A stretch of DNA of 64,000 nt from Paenibacillus sp. LHD-117 (GCF_030929555.1 NZ_JAVFVT010000006.1:62001-126000); one strand, 5' to 3'. Numbered from the stretch's first letter, positions 25,101 to 33,031 are shown. A program made the numbers and translations. The notes: a model not told the origin generated them from the letters alone.

Positions 25101-25859
25101 GCTAACGCAGACGGACAAATTCGCGTTCGTCACTTCGCTCATCGACTGCTTCACCGTAATGAACTCCATGAGGTCGGGATGCCAGTCGTTCAGCATGATC
25201 ATTAAAGCGCCCCTGCGGCTTCCACCCTGCTCAATCAGCCCCGTCGTGTAGCTGAACAAGCCACCCCACGAGACGGCGCCGCTGGAAGAGCCGTTCACGC
25301 CGGCGACAATCGCGCGCCGGGGACGAAGCGTTGATAAATTCATGCCGACGCCACCGCCCCTGGCCATAATTTCCGTCATATCGGAGAGCGTCTTCATAAT
25401 GCCGCCCCTGCTGTCCTTCGGCGAGGGCACCACGTAGCAATTAAATAAAGTCAACTCGTCGCTCGCTCCCGCGCCCGCCATGATCCTGCCGCCGGGTACA
25501 AGCTTCCAGTCGTCAAGCATGGCGCGGAACCGCCTTTCCCACTCGACTCGCTTCGCGGGAAGCGTCTCTGCTGAAGCGATCGATTCCGCCAGCCGGTCCC
25601 ACATTTCTTCGGGCGTCCGCTCGACCGGAAGAACCAGCTTATCCACCGTCGTCATGGCAATCTCGCCGCTGCCGCGCAGCTTTACCCGCACGGCCTCCCT
25701 ATCCCGGCCGACTACTTCTCCGACCTCCTTGGCCGGAAACTTGGGATCGTCCTTGACGAGCACGAGTACCGTGTCGCCGACCTTGCACGCCCTGCCATCG
25801 GGATGTTTCCTCGCATACCGATCCAGAAATATTTTCTCGCTCAGTCCTTCCAAACGCAT
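22161..25859 (-). CDS. nrdJ: B12-dependent (class II) ribonucleotide reductase NrdJ, interrupted by an intein
   Basis: A 1232-residue precursor: 855 residues of extein and a 377-residue intein. The enzyme uses adenosylcobalamin to reduce ribonucleotides to deoxyribonucleotides, with or without oxygen. The extein has an N-terminal domain, the barrel with GGGVGMNLSTLRP and GGSRRGALMIML, and the radical-site motif NPCGEQ, which is contiguous only after splicing. The tail is a zinc ribbon (CPSC...CKQCRICG), usual for this long class II type. ATG 25859 has GAGGAG nine bases upstream. Two NrdR boxes stand 37-84 bases before the start. A class I nrdEF operon is present 36 kb away, so this cell has two aerobic-capable routes to dNTPs. 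Confidence 0.95.
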   Translation of the reverse strand: MRLEGLSEKIFLDRYARKHPDGRACKVGDTVLVLVKDDPKFPAKEVGEVVGRDREAVRVKLRGSGEIAMTTVDKLVLPVERTPEEMWDRLAESIASAETLPAKRVEWERRFRAMLDDWKLVPGGRIMAGAGASDELTLFNCYVVPSPKDSRGGIMKTLSDMTEIMARGGGVGMNLSTLRPRRAIVAGVNGSSSGAVSWGGLFSYTTGLIEQGGSRRGALMIMLNDWHPDLMEFITVKQSMSEVTNANLSVCVSDAFMDAVKRDADWELVFPDTKEVGYDELWGGDLEKWRGLGKRVVTYRKLPAREIWHAIIESAWRSAEPGVVFMERYNKLSNSWYFNPITSTNPCFHPDTRITSEFGLIKISELYQLTKGTSFDLITDNRIMEQAKVVNGRSYPSTGTSIREGIAIFSGSKKTIKVGLKNGMELQVTPNHRFYTTAGWKEAKDLERNDEVCIQSGEGLFAESDDLGETWGMFLGWLIGDGWLSKRGDVGMVFGEDDSEIIPKMIEAGKRLSGAEAKLYERQNGTFQLFWWRKAFREKLISLGVKAVNAPFKTVPECIFRSSKQTVTPFLQALFSSDGTVYENDEMHRTVRLTSASKALLQDVQLLLLNYGIHAPIYLRVKRNQTKFSYTTIEGVEREYKSSPFYELILSGNNIVVFNNEIGFKFIRRKQEALERISRPSRKNEKFKSKVIELTESEEESLVYDIHEPVSNSLIANGMVVHNCGEQGLPGWGVCNLSAVNLSRFYDAQRNDVDWEELGKVTRWAVRFLDNVIDKTPYHFEENERNQKRERRIGLGTMGLAELMIKLGIRYGGEESVGFLDRLFGFMAKEAYLSSAQLAAEKGAFPAFETEPYLQSGFMKELTAAYPEVGEAIRRQGMRNVTVLTQAPTGSTGTMVGTSTGIEPYFAFDYYRQSRLGYDKQLVPIAQEWLDANPGQALPDYYVTAMELSAENHIRTQAAIQRWVDSSISKTANCPADFTVEETKRLYELAYELGCKGVTIYRDGSRDVQVLSAGVPEKKVEDRGGSSILEENAEEADSAIVGASADQPISLTVDKQYKRRPQVLRGATYKINTPFGMAYITINDLNGSPAEIFLNVGKAGSDVFAMAEALGRVCSLFLRYGDHGNKVRLLVKHLKGIGGTGAIGFGVHRVESIADAVAKALELHGVEDEANLASQQVVVERAYEALKEVAEHSDREHESEAHADLCPSCGSAALVNLEGCKQCRICGFSKCN
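23691..24821 (-). other. LAGLIDADG-type intein inside NrdJ (residues 347-723)
   Basis: The insert begins with Cys (CFHPDTRI, block A) directly after NP and ends VVHN (block G) directly before CGEQ. Block B is VTPNHRFYT with the conserved His; the two dodecapeptide homing endonuclease motifs are MFLGWLIGDGWLS and FLQALFSSDGTVY, each with the acidic residue (Asp) needed for DNA cleavage; block F is SLVYDIHEP. All splicing residues (Cys1, block B His, Asn377, Cys+1) are present, so splicing should work. The +1 Cys is the thiyl-radical cysteine of the reductase (NxCxE motif). Its AT-richer base use compared with the extein points to separate acquisition. Confidence 0.95.
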
Positions 25860-25895
25860 GCCGATTCACTCCTCGTCCTATGATATTGGAGTATA

Positions 25896-25943
25896 CATCA
25901 ATATATAGTGTGTATTCATATTATACCACACTATATATGGTAA
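25896..25943. promoter_or_regulatory. pair of NrdR boxes in front of nrdJ
   Basis: ACACTATATATTGATG (minus strand, 25896-25911) and ACACTATATATGGTAA (plus strand, 25928-25943) both match the NrdR box pattern acaCwATATAtwGtgt. Their centres are 32 bp apart, three helical turns, the spacing known for NrdR repressor pairs. They sit in the AT-rich divergent promoter between nrdJ and yqhH, so dATP-sensing NrdR should repress nrdJ. Confidence 0.88.
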
Positions 25944-26035
25944 TTCACTTCATTTTCCAGCTACTCTTATTATTATGAATCAACAAGGCAATACTAATGA
26001 CAACTTAACCCTTTTTTTGTTGGAAGGAGCTTCTT

Positions 26036-27868
26036 ATGACCGATCAATTATCGTCAGCGGCGAAGACGCCCGCTTCCGCAAGCGGCGATGCCGCGGCAAC
26101 GCGCAGACTCCATCCGCTGGTCGATCTGCATTTCGACCGTTCCTGGTTCGACGAGCTTCAGAACCGTTTGTCGCGAGGCGGACCGTGGGACGACTGGACC
26201 TTATATCAATTAGCTATGGAAGCCGAGCAGGCGAGGCGCGTCGAAAGCTTCGAAGAATTGCAATGCCTTCGCACCTTGCCGGACTTCGAGCCGCTCCCCC
26301 ATCAGATCGGCACGGCAGGCAAAGTGCTGCACGAGATGGGCGGACGTGCCATACTCGCCGACGAGGTCGGGCTTGGCAAGACGATCGAAGCCGGTCTCGT
26401 GCTCAAAGAATACATGGTGCGCGGGCTGGTCAAGCGGGCTCTTATCCTAGTACCCGCTTCCCTTGTTCTGCAATGGGTTCGAGAGCTCAACCAGAAATTC
26501 GGCATTTCCGCCGTCGCGCAGAAGAGAGAGCATACATGGGGCTACGACGTCGTCGTCGCATCGATCGACACGGCGAAGCGCGATCCGCACCGGGAACGAG
26601 TGCTGGGAACCGATTACGACTTAATCATCATCGACGAAGCCCATAAGCTCAAAAACAAAAAAACGACGAACTATCAGTTCGCCAACCTGCTTCGCAAAAA
26701 ATATTGCCTTCTGCTTACGGCCACGCCGATCCAGAATGATCTGGACGAGCTGTACAATCTCATCACGCTGCTTAAACCGGGCCAGCTCGGCGGCCAAAGC
26801 GAATTCGCGGCGAACTTCGTCGTCGATAAGCGGCTGCCCAAAAACGAGGATCAGCTTCAGGAAGCCCTCTCCAGCGTCATGATCCGAAACCGGCGAGGCG
26901 ACGGCGGCATCCACTTTACGAAGCGGTTCGTCAAGAACATTCCGCTCTCGTTGTCGGCAGATGAGAAGGCGCTCTACGACGCCGTTACCGGCTTCGTCAA
27001 GGAGCGGTACGACGAAAGCGGAGGCGATCTGACGAGCATGCTCTCCCTCGTAACGCTTCAACGGGAAGTATGCAGCAGCCGCGACGCCGTATTCCTGACG
27101 CTGGTCAATTTGTTCAAGAAGACGGCGGAAGACTCGCCTATGCGTCCGAAGATCTGGGAGCTGGTCGATAAAATAAAGAGCATCAAAGCGAATACGAAGG
27201 CGGAGAAAACGATGGAGCTCGTGAAGGAGATGGACGAGAAGGTAATCATCTTCACGGAATACCGGGCGACGCAAGAATATTTGCTTCAATTTTTCCGCGC
27301 GAACGACATGATCGCGGTGCCCTACCGCGGCGGCATGAACCGCGGCAAAAAGGATTGGATGATGGATCTTTTCCGCGGTCGGGCGCAGGTCATGATCGCG
27401 ACGGAAGCCGGGGGCGAAGGCATCAACCTGCAGTTTTGCCACAATATGATCAACTTCGACCTACCATGGAACCCGATGCGCGTCGAGCAGCGGATTGGCC
27501 GCGTCCACCGTCTTGGACAGACCGAGGATGTCCGGATATACAACTTATGCACGCTCGGCACCATCGAGGAGCATATCGTCAATCTTCTTCATGAGAAAAT
27601 CAATATGTTCGAGCTCGTGATCGGCGAGCTGGATCATATTCTGGAGAAGCTGGACGGCGGCGAATCGATCGAACAACGTCTTGCCAAAGCGCTCCTCGAA
27701 GCAGGAGACGAGCAGGAGCTGAAGCGCCAGCTCGACCAATTGGGCAGCTCGCTGAATCAAATCCGCTCCGAAGCGAAATCGGGAGACGGGATTGCCTCCC
27801 TTGCCAAAGGTCCGGATCTGCTTGTGAAAATGGACCGGCTGGGCACGACCGTGGAGGTGAAGCCGTGA
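26036..27868 (+). CDS. yqhH: SNF2/RapA-type helicase-like ATPase YqhH
   Basis: A 610-residue superfamily 2 ATPase. After ~85 residues come the Q-like region LPHQIGTAGKVL, Walker A DEVGLGKT (about 109-116), DEAH (IIIDEAHK), LLTATPIQND (motif III), and in the second RecA domain TEAGGEGINLQF and QRIGRVHRLGQ (motifs V-VI). The order and the EDVRIYNLCTLGTIEEHIV tail match RapA/YqhH-type remodelers, thought to act on RNA polymerase or DNA-protein complexes. The ATG at 26036 has TTGGAAGGAG eight bases upstream. It overlaps yqhG by four bases, the same gene pair as in B. subtilis. It is divergent from nrdJ. Confidence 0.92.
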   Translation: MTDQLSSAAKTPASASGDAAATRRLHPLVDLHFDRSWFDELQNRLSRGGPWDDWTLYQLAMEAEQARRVESFEELQCLRTLPDFEPLPHQIGTAGKVLHEMGGRAILADEVGLGKTIEAGLVLKEYMVRGLVKRALILVPASLVLQWVRELNQKFGISAVAQKREHTWGYDVVVASIDTAKRDPHRERVLGTDYDLIIIDEAHKLKNKKTTNYQFANLLRKKYCLLLTATPIQNDLDELYNLITLLKPGQLGGQSEFAANFVVDKRLPKNEDQLQEALSSVMIRNRRGDGGIHFTKRFVKNIPLSLSADEKALYDAVTGFVKERYDESGGDLTSMLSLVTLQREVCSSRDAVFLTLVNLFKKTAEDSPMRPKIWELVDKIKSIKANTKAEKTMELVKEMDEKVIIFTEYRATQEYLLQFFRANDMIAVPYRGGMNRGKKDWMMDLFRGRAQVMIATEAGGEGINLQFCHNMINFDLPWNPMRVEQRIGRVHRLGQTEDVRIYNLCTLGTIEEHIVNLLHEKINMFELVIGELDHILEKLDGGESIEQRLAKALLEAGDEQELKRQLDQLGSSLNQIRSEAKSGDGIASLAKGPDLLVKMDRLGTTVEVKP

Positions 27869-28815
27869 ACGAGAAACAGATTCATAAATTCGTCGGACGT
27901 TTTTTGGACGCGACGGGCTGCTCCATCCTGGAGAAATCGAATGCGCACTTCACGGTGAAGCTTTCGCCGGAGGCGGACCGTGAGCTGACGAACCGTCCCT
28001 ATTATTGGAGCTTCGTCGATCGGGTCGGCACGGATCCGGAAACGATGACGTTTTTGTTCGTTACCGACAAGCCGCGATACGAGGCAATGATGGCGAAGCC
28101 CGCTGCGCCATCTTCGGACGTATCTGGCGAAGACCAGCAAGCATCGGCCGCCGATGCCGCGCTGGCCAGATCGTTTGGTTTCGTGAACACCAGTCTGGCG
28201 GCTCCCGCACGCATTCCGCGCGAAGATCTTTATTTCGGATCTCGCAAGCTCGATCAGCTGTTCGGGGCCACCAAAAATAAAGGGAGCCTCGTCTATCTGT
28301 TCCAAGAACCGGATAAGCGAAGCGGCAATCCGTACAGCTCGACGCCGTATACGGCATGGCTTGGCGTCAATATGCGGGTAGAGCTCACCTGCGACCGGAA
28401 ACGCGAAGAAATTCACAGCTTCGGCGTCTCTCTCGTCACGGGTCATTGCATGGAAGGATTCCATGACAGGCTGCAAGCGACGAAGCTGACGCCGAGGCTT
28501 CCCGCGAACATTCATCTGGCGAAAAACGGCATTTCGTACAATAAGGCTCTATCGATTATCGAGCAAGCGCTGGAACGCAAGCTCAAAGCGTACGATTACG
28601 GATGGGCCGAAGGCGCTTCTGCGAGGCTGCAAGAGGAACTGACGCGAATGAACTCGTATTACGAGCCGCTGCTGGAGCATGCGATACCGGAGAACAAAGC
28701 CGCGATTGGCGAGCAGTTCACCCAGCGTCAGGCCGAGCTCAAGTGGCAATACGAGCCGCGCGTGACGGCATCCGCCATTAACTGCGGCATTTTCCACCTG
28801 GAAGGCATCGATTAA
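27865..28815 (+). CDS. yqhG: YqhG family protein
   Basis: A 316-residue soluble protein that follows yqhH with a GTGA start/stop overlap, so the two are translationally coupled. It starts MNEKQIHKFVGRFLDATGC, followed by HFTVKLSPEADRELTNRPYYW, both familiar from YqhG. The C-terminal third is charged and helical (LERKLKAYDYGWAEGASARLQEEL). Function is unknown; constant pairing with the YqhH ATPase suggests a shared task. A hairpin follows ten bases after the stop. Confidence 0.9.
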   Translation: MNEKQIHKFVGRFLDATGCSILEKSNAHFTVKLSPEADRELTNRPYYWSFVDRVGTDPETMTFLFVTDKPRYEAMMAKPAAPSSDVSGEDQQASAADAALARSFGFVNTSLAAPARIPREDLYFGSRKLDQLFGATKNKGSLVYLFQEPDKRSGNPYSSTPYTAWLGVNMRVELTCDRKREEIHSFGVSLVTGHCMEGFHDRLQATKLTPRLPANIHLAKNGISYNKALSIIEQALERKLKAYDYGWAEGASARLQEELTRMNSYYEPLLEHAIPENKAAIGEQFTQRQAELKWQYEPRVTASAINCGIFHLEGID

Positions 28816-28825
28816 AGAACAACTG

Positions 28826-28865
28826 ACGGGAATCGCTCCATTGCGGCAAAAGAAGCGGTTCCCGT
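28826..28865 (+). terminator. probable terminator of yqhH-yqhG
   Basis: ACGGGAATCGCT and AGCGGTTCCCGT form a 12-bp stem with one G-U pair; the tract after it is only TCCTATATT, so termination strength is unsure. Confidence 0.5.
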
Positions 28866-28939
28866 TCCTATATTATGCGACAGGTTGCAACAGTCTTCTT
28901 GAGGCTTGTCCGTTACAATGAACATCAGAGGTGATGACG

Positions 28940-29857
28940 ATGCAAAAAAGCTGGAAAATAGCGACGGCTGCCGGCATTCTCGCGGTCATGATCAGTCTCT
29001 CGAACGGCGCCGACGCAAAAGTATTCTCCGCCGCCACTATTGGGCTGCCGCAATCAACCGAACAATCGGTAACGCTTAAGGAACAAGCGCGACTATGGGC
29101 AGAAGAGCTTTCGAACGCGCAAGACTCTATCTTCCTGAACTGGAAAGGAGCCTGGATCAGCACGGCGCCGCTCGGACCCGGCACGCATAGCTGGATCGTG
29201 TTGTTCAAACAAAATCAAACGATAGTGGGATATATGATCGTTCATTCGAAGGAAAACGGAGAATATATGCTGGGGGAATACGGCACCGGCGAATACCCGC
29301 CTTTTAGTACGCAATCGCTGAAGATCGCCTTGTCTAAGCTCGGTCTAAACCAAACGTCGATGAAGGCAAGGCGCGTCTACGTCCATCCGCTTCAAGCCGC
29401 ATGGCAGCTTACATCCGGACAAGTCGATGAAGTCCATTATACGGACGCTTATTCGGGAGAAGAGCTTCCCGTTGACAGCGCCGGCTGGGACGAGCTCGCC
29501 GGACAAGCCGAGAAAGCAACAAAGCATGGGCTGACGAATACCCATGCTTCCATCCGTTCGTCGGCAAGCATGACTTCCTTCGACCCTTACGGAAGAATGC
29601 CATGGCTAACGAAACGTCCTTATTCGATTACATCGGGCTCATTCGACTTCATTCGGGATGCCGTCCGCCAAAAACAAGAAATCCGTTATGTGAGCGAAAC
29701 GTTCCAAGGCCGCATGTTATACGTCTGGTCGATCGCAGGATATACCGAGTGGTCGAGCGGCGAACAGTTCATCGCGATCGATACGGACGAAGATTCCGCC
29801 AACCGCCGTTACGTGCCTGCAACCTTGCTTCGGTCGCTCGGGCAATTTTATCTCTAA
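28940..29857 (+). CDS. secreted protein of unknown function
   Basis: A 305-residue protein with a clear signal peptide (basic start, hydrophobic residues about 7-20, likely cut after GADA near residue 27). The mature part has no motif I recognise. It contains short strands such as HSWIVLFKQNQTIVGYMIVHS and VRRVYVHPLQAAWQL-like stretches, with no cysteines that would suggest disulfides. The ATG at 28940 follows AGAGGTGA by five bases; the GTG and ATG just upstream lie inside this ribosome site. Convergent with yqzE. It may be a cell-surface or sporulation-related factor, but nothing in the sequence decides this. Confidence 0.75.
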   Translation: MQKSWKIATAAGILAVMISLSNGADAKVFSAATIGLPQSTEQSVTLKEQARLWAEELSNAQDSIFLNWKGAWISTAPLGPGTHSWIVLFKQNQTIVGYMIVHSKENGEYMLGEYGTGEYPPFSTQSLKIALSKLGLNQTSMKARRVYVHPLQAAWQLTSGQVDEVHYTDAYSGEELPVDSAGWDELAGQAEKATKHGLTNTHASIRSSASMTSFDPYGRMPWLTKRPYSITSGSFDFIRDAVRQKQEIRYVSETFQGRMLYVWSIAGYTEWSSGEQFIAIDTDEDSANRRYVPATLLRSLGQFYL

Positions 29858-29870
29858 TTGTTGAATTTAC

Positions 29871-30065
29871 CTATCTTTGACGTCCCGAGCGGCCCCGCCA
29901 CCAGATCATCAAGCTGATCGGGCCCCAACCGAACCAACGCGTCAGCCAGGGTTCTCTTGCCGCTCTGGCTGATGTTTTCGCCTGCTTGCGCGTCTCGGCC
30001 GGCGTCTCCATATACGTCACGAGCTGCTGCGTCATGAATTTTACCAGATCGTTGCCTCCAGCCAT
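29871..30065 (-). CDS. yqzE: YqzE family small protein
   Basis: A 64-residue basic protein: DLVKFMTQQLVTYMETPAE then a Lys/Arg-rich centre and WLTRWFGWGPISLMIWW near the end, closely matching YqzE. In B. subtilis yqzE sits next to the comG competence operon; no comG genes are in this window. GGGGAGG precedes the ATG by seven bases. Function unknown. The hydrophobic, Trp-rich C-terminus may lie on the membrane. Confidence 0.88.
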   Translation of the reverse strand: MAGGNDLVKFMTQQLVTYMETPAETRKQAKTSARAAREPWLTRWFGWGPISLMIWWRGRSGRQR

Positions 30066-30253
30066 TTCGTTACCTCCCCTTCATTAGATCGTCTTGGTTT
30101 CAGCATGCCCCGATCCTGACCGCGATAGTCATGTATGACTTTCCCTCCGAAAAGCCACGCTAACGGAAGTTCGATATAATGTTCCCCATTCGCATTCGCG
30201 TTTGCTTCGACTACGACTTCGACTTTGGCAAGCAGGAGGCTGTTCAACCACAT
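30041..30253 (-). CDS. possible 70-residue hypothetical protein upstream of yqzE
   Basis: An open frame starting at ATG 30253 (MWLNSLLLAKVEVVVEA...) ends 25 bases inside yqzE, so it could be translationally coupled to it. AAGG stands eight bases before the ATG. The sequence has beta-type alternation (KVEVVVEANANANGEHYIEL) that looks more protein-like than a chance frame. Against it, its start shares a CATG with the start of the amidase on the other strand, leaving no room for separate promoters there. I do not recognise a family. Confidence 0.35.
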   Translation of the reverse strand: MWLNSLLLAKVEVVVEANANANGEHYIELPLAWLFGGKVIHDYRGQDRGMLKPRRSNEGEVTKWLEATIW

Positions 30254-30986
30254 GATTCGAACCTTATTGTCGATAATCGTATTGATTTTCATGTTCCAAG
30301 CAAGCCTGGCTTCCGCTTCCGGCGCGCAGAAGGAGGATAACGGCGATCAAGGCTCGGTCAATTGGCAAAATAACGGCGACCCTCGCGACCGTTGGGCGCT
30401 GCCATGGGCGACGGTCATCATCGACGTTGGCCACGGCGGCATCGACGGCGGCGCGTCGCATGGCGATTTGCTCGAGAAGGACATTAATCTGGCCATTGCA
30501 GGCAAGCTGTATTTGCTGTTGCGCAGCAAAGGCATTCCCGCGGTTATGAACCGGACTGGCGATTACGCTTTAAGCGACGATAACCGATGGCATCAAACAA
30601 AATCCAGGCATCGACGGGATTTGTCGCAGCGCAAAGGATTAACGGAGGAGATCGGCAGCGAGCTTTTGGTCAGCCTGCATGTCAACTGGGCCCGCAACAG
30701 CGTGAAGCGCGGACCGCTCGTGCTGCACCAGAGCTCGGGTGAGAGCGCCCTGCTGGCCTTCTGCTTGCAGGATGCTTTAAATCGCCAACAGCAGACCCGG
30801 TCGCTTCCTCGCGAAGGACAGCCGTTTTATTTGCTAAGAAGGGTCGAGCAGCCTTCAGTGATCGTGGAGATGGGCTTCATCAGCAACGAAGAAGACCGCT
30901 CCATGCTAACCGATTCGCGCCGACAGCTCGAGATCGCCCAAGCGATCGCTTCAGGAATTTGGCAATACAAGTGGGTCGCCCATTGA
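30252..30986 (+). CDS. N-acetylmuramoyl-L-alanine amidase (Amidase_3, CwlD/CwlC type)
   Basis: A 244-residue secreted zinc amidase. A signal peptide (MIRTLLSIIVLIFMFQASLASAS) is followed by a short spacer and the Amidase_3 fold: zinc ligands His61 in DVGHGG and Glu75 in LLEKD, a third His in SLHVNW (where most family members have SLHxNA), and the catalytic Glu in VEMGFISN. It cuts the bond between MurNAc and the stem peptide. Length and secretion signal resemble CwlD-like sporulation amidases rather than large autolysins. GGAGG lies twelve bases before ATG 30252. The 3' end overlaps the convergent deacetylase gene by 36 bases. Confidence 0.88.
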   Translation: MIRTLLSIIVLIFMFQASLASASGAQKEDNGDQGSVNWQNNGDPRDRWALPWATVIIDVGHGGIDGGASHGDLLEKDINLAIAGKLYLLLRSKGIPAVMNRTGDYALSDDNRWHQTKSRHRRDLSQRKGLTEEIGSELLVSLHVNWARNSVKRGPLVLHQSSGESALLAFCLQDALNRQQQTRSLPREGQPFYLLRRVEQPSVIVEMGFISNEEDRSMLTDSRRQLEIAQAIASGIWQYKWVAH

Positions 30987-31817
30987 AGCACGCACCAAGT
31001 CGGATAACTTCACGATCGTAGCGAGCGATTGCATGGAAGGAATGGACTGCTGCAAGACCGATGCGGTTTTCAGTCCCGGCGGGCCCACATGGCCGATCGT
31101 TATGGTATGGTCGTCGGTTTCCATATGTTTGCGCAGGACGCCGACTTGCTTGGAAATATGTTCGACGGTATATACATCGTCCAGGAAAACGTCATTCTCC
31201 AGAACCGGCACGCCCAGCTCCGTCGCGACCTTGGAGACAACCGAACGATAAGCCGTTTTGCTGTCGAGGAAAAATAAACGATGTTCCTTGCAAACGGTCA
31301 GGACGATTCTCATGATATGTTCGTTCGTCGTTATTTTGGAGCCCATGTGATTGTTCATGCCGATGGCATGCGGGACATCCGCGATGGCGTCCTCCACCCG
31401 TTTCCGGATTTCCGCATCGCTAAGGTCGGAGGTGATCGCGCCTGGCCCAAGCCAGCTTTTTTTGCCGTGATTCGGTTCCATCGGCATATGAATCAGAACG
31501 TCATGACCCAGCCGGTACGCGGCTTCGGCATCTTGCTTGGTCGTTGGCATAAACGGCATGACGGCAGCCGCGAATTTAACCGGCAGCTTCAGCATCTCTT
31601 CCGTCCCCGTCATGTTATTGCCGAAATCGTCGATGACGATCGTAACCGTGCGCGCTTCGGCTGCGGTTTTCTCTTGGCCCTCCCCTTGGGCAAATGCTTG
31701 TCCATTGTCCGCCAAAACCGATATCGCGCTAATGAATAAGGCGCAAGCAATCGTTATGCGTGCCCGCATTGTCCATCGCGTTTGTTGTTTTGTCTGATCG
31801 ACCTGCTGCTTCCTCAT
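30951..31817 (-). CDS. divergent polysaccharide deacetylase family protein
   Basis: A 288-residue secreted protein. A signal peptide (ITIACALFISAISVLADNGQAFA) precedes a NodB-like fold of the divergent (DUF610) type: TIVIDDFGNN at the start of the domain, HMPMEP, then GMNNHMGSK with the likely metal His, and a late TITIGHVGP strand. Such proteins are predicted carbohydrate deacetylases, but activity is seldom proven. ATG 31817 follows GGGAGG by nine bases; the upstream ATG at 31859 has no ribosome site. Its end overlaps the amidase gene on the other strand by 36 bases. Both products act on the wall or on polysaccharides. Confidence 0.85.
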   Translation of the reverse strand: MRKQQVDQTKQQTRWTMRARITIACALFISAISVLADNGQAFAQGEGQEKTAAEARTVTIVIDDFGNNMTGTEEMLKLPVKFAAAVMPFMPTTKQDAEAAYRLGHDVLIHMPMEPNHGKKSWLGPGAITSDLSDAEIRKRVEDAIADVPHAIGMNNHMGSKITTNEHIMRIVLTVCKEHRLFFLDSKTAYRSVVSKVATELGVPVLENDVFLDDVYTVEHISKQVGVLRKHMETDDHTITIGHVGPPGLKTASVLQQSIPSMQSLATIVKLSDLVRASMGDPLVLPNS

Positions 31818-31961
31818 GGCTGGGTGCCTCCCTTGAATTGTCGCTAGCGTTACCTCCAATTACCTTTCCACGATTTGGCTGGATTTATGTACCATCAGAT
31901 AAGCGCGCAATTGATCGGAAAATGATGGAATAGGCTGAAAATTTAAACTTCACGAATCGGA

Positions 31962-31991
31962 TTGACTTCACCTTAACAGGCATGTTACGAT
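31962..31991 (+). promoter_or_regulatory. sigma-A promoter of tRNA-Leu (copy 1)
   Basis: TTGACT (31962-31967) and TACGAT (31986-31991) with an 18-bp spacer, 22 bases before the tRNA. Confidence 0.75.
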
Positions 31992-32012
31992 AAGTATCGT
32001 CACTTAAGACAT

Positions 32013-32096
32013 GCGGTCGTGGCGGAATTGGCAGACGCGCTAGATTCAGGTTCTAGTGGTGTAACAGCCGTGGAGGTTCGAGTCCTCTCGACCGCA
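32013..32096 (+). tRNA. tRNA-Leu (anticodon CAG), copy 1
   Basis: A class II tRNA of 84 bases: acceptor GCGGTCG/CGACCGC, anticodon loop TTCAGGT with CAG, a variable arm (TGGTGTAACAGCCG) and T-arm GAGGTTCGAGTCCTC. The body is identical to the copy at 48067, but CCA is not encoded here (TTA follows the discriminator A). Confidence 0.97.
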
Positions 32097-32113
32097 TTAC
32101 CTCAAACATGAAC

Positions 32114-32153
32114 AAGCTCTTCGAACGTCCTAGGACGATCGAAGAGCTTTTTT
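32114..32153 (+). terminator. terminator of tRNA-Leu copy 1
   Basis: AAGCTCTTCGA and TCGAAGAGCTT form an 11-bp stem followed by T5. Confidence 0.85.
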
Positions 32154-32164
32154 AAATGCCAACC

Positions 32165-33031
32165 TTATGATTGCAGATGCTCCTCCGCTCTCGCCGTTCC
32201 CGTTTCCTTCCACGAATGGAGAGGCTGCCAGCCGAGAACTTCCTTCGCCAGACGATTGCTGACGATTGCTTCATTTCCCCGGAACAACCGCCGCAAATCT
32301 TGCACGTCGGGATAAAACGTCGCGATGAGCTTCGGCGTCTCCCAATCGCTCAGCGTGTCGTCGCTTGTCACGTTCAGACTGATCGCTCCCCGGTCTTCGA
32401 CGCGAAGCGCGGCCAAGCAAGCACTAACGGCATCCCGGATATCGACGTAGCTCCACATGATGTGCTTGAACCGCTCCGGTTCGCCGATCGGCAGACGCTC
32501 GTACTCCTCAGGCGCCGTAATCATCGAGAATCGGAGCGAAATCGCCTGCATGCCGCAACGCCGGTCGAACATCGCCGCGATTTCCTCTCCCACGATTTTG
32601 GACAGGCCGTAACATTCCTGCGGCTGCTGGGGATGGTCCTCGTCGACAGGCAGGTAATCCGGCGAGAACCGGGACGGCGCCCATGCGAAGCCATACGACG
32701 ATTCGCTGGATCCCAGGACGGCCTTGCGAATGCCCAGCACCGACGCCGCCTCCAGCAAATGGTACGTCGACATGACATTGTTGGCGAAGATGACAGGATA
32801 CGGATGGCCGAGCGGAGCCGGAATCGCCGCCAAATGGATGACCGCGTCCGCTCCGTGAAGCGCCGATACGACCTGCCCGAAATCGTTCAAATCGACCTTG
32901 ATCTGCCTGCACCTCAGTTCGGGCGAACGCTGCTGATCCAAAACGACGACCTCATACCCTTCCTTCTGTAGCTCCTTGACGACGCGCGTGCCCAGCTTGC
33001 CGCTGCCGCCCGTTACCGCTACCGTTTTCAT
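32165..33031 (-). CDS. NAD(P)-dependent sugar epimerase/dehydratase (extended SDR)
   Basis: A 288-residue Rossmann enzyme. TGGSGKLG (residues 7-14) binds NAD(P); the catalytic set is Ser in SSESSYGF and the YGLSK (YxxxK) motif. The segment VIHLAAIPAPLGHP is typical of UDP-sugar or uronate epimerases/dehydrogenases. Precise substrate unknown. GGGAGGAG is about ten bases upstream of the ATG. It follows the ManD-like gene by 18 bases and is probably its operon partner, so it may supply or use an oxidised hexose in the same pathway. Confidence 0.85.
   Translation of the reverse strand: MKTVAVTGGSGKLGTRVVKELQKEGYEVVVLDQQRSPELRCRQIKVDLNDFGQVVSALHGADAVIHLAAIPAPLGHPYPVIFANNVMSTYHLLEAASVLGIRKAVLGSSESSYGFAWAPSRFSPDYLPVDEDHPQQPQECYGLSKIVGEEIAAMFDRRCGMQAISLRFSMITAPEEYERLPIGEPERFKHIMWSYVDIRDAVSACLAALRVEDRGAISLNVTSDDTLSDWETPKLIATFYPDVQDLRRLFRGNEAIVSNRLAKEVLGWQPLHSWKETGTARAEEHLQS

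Noticed and set aside
26621..27442. A 273-codon minus-strand frame
   Set aside because: Antisense of the yqhH helicase domain in a GC-rich gene; no motif and no start signal.
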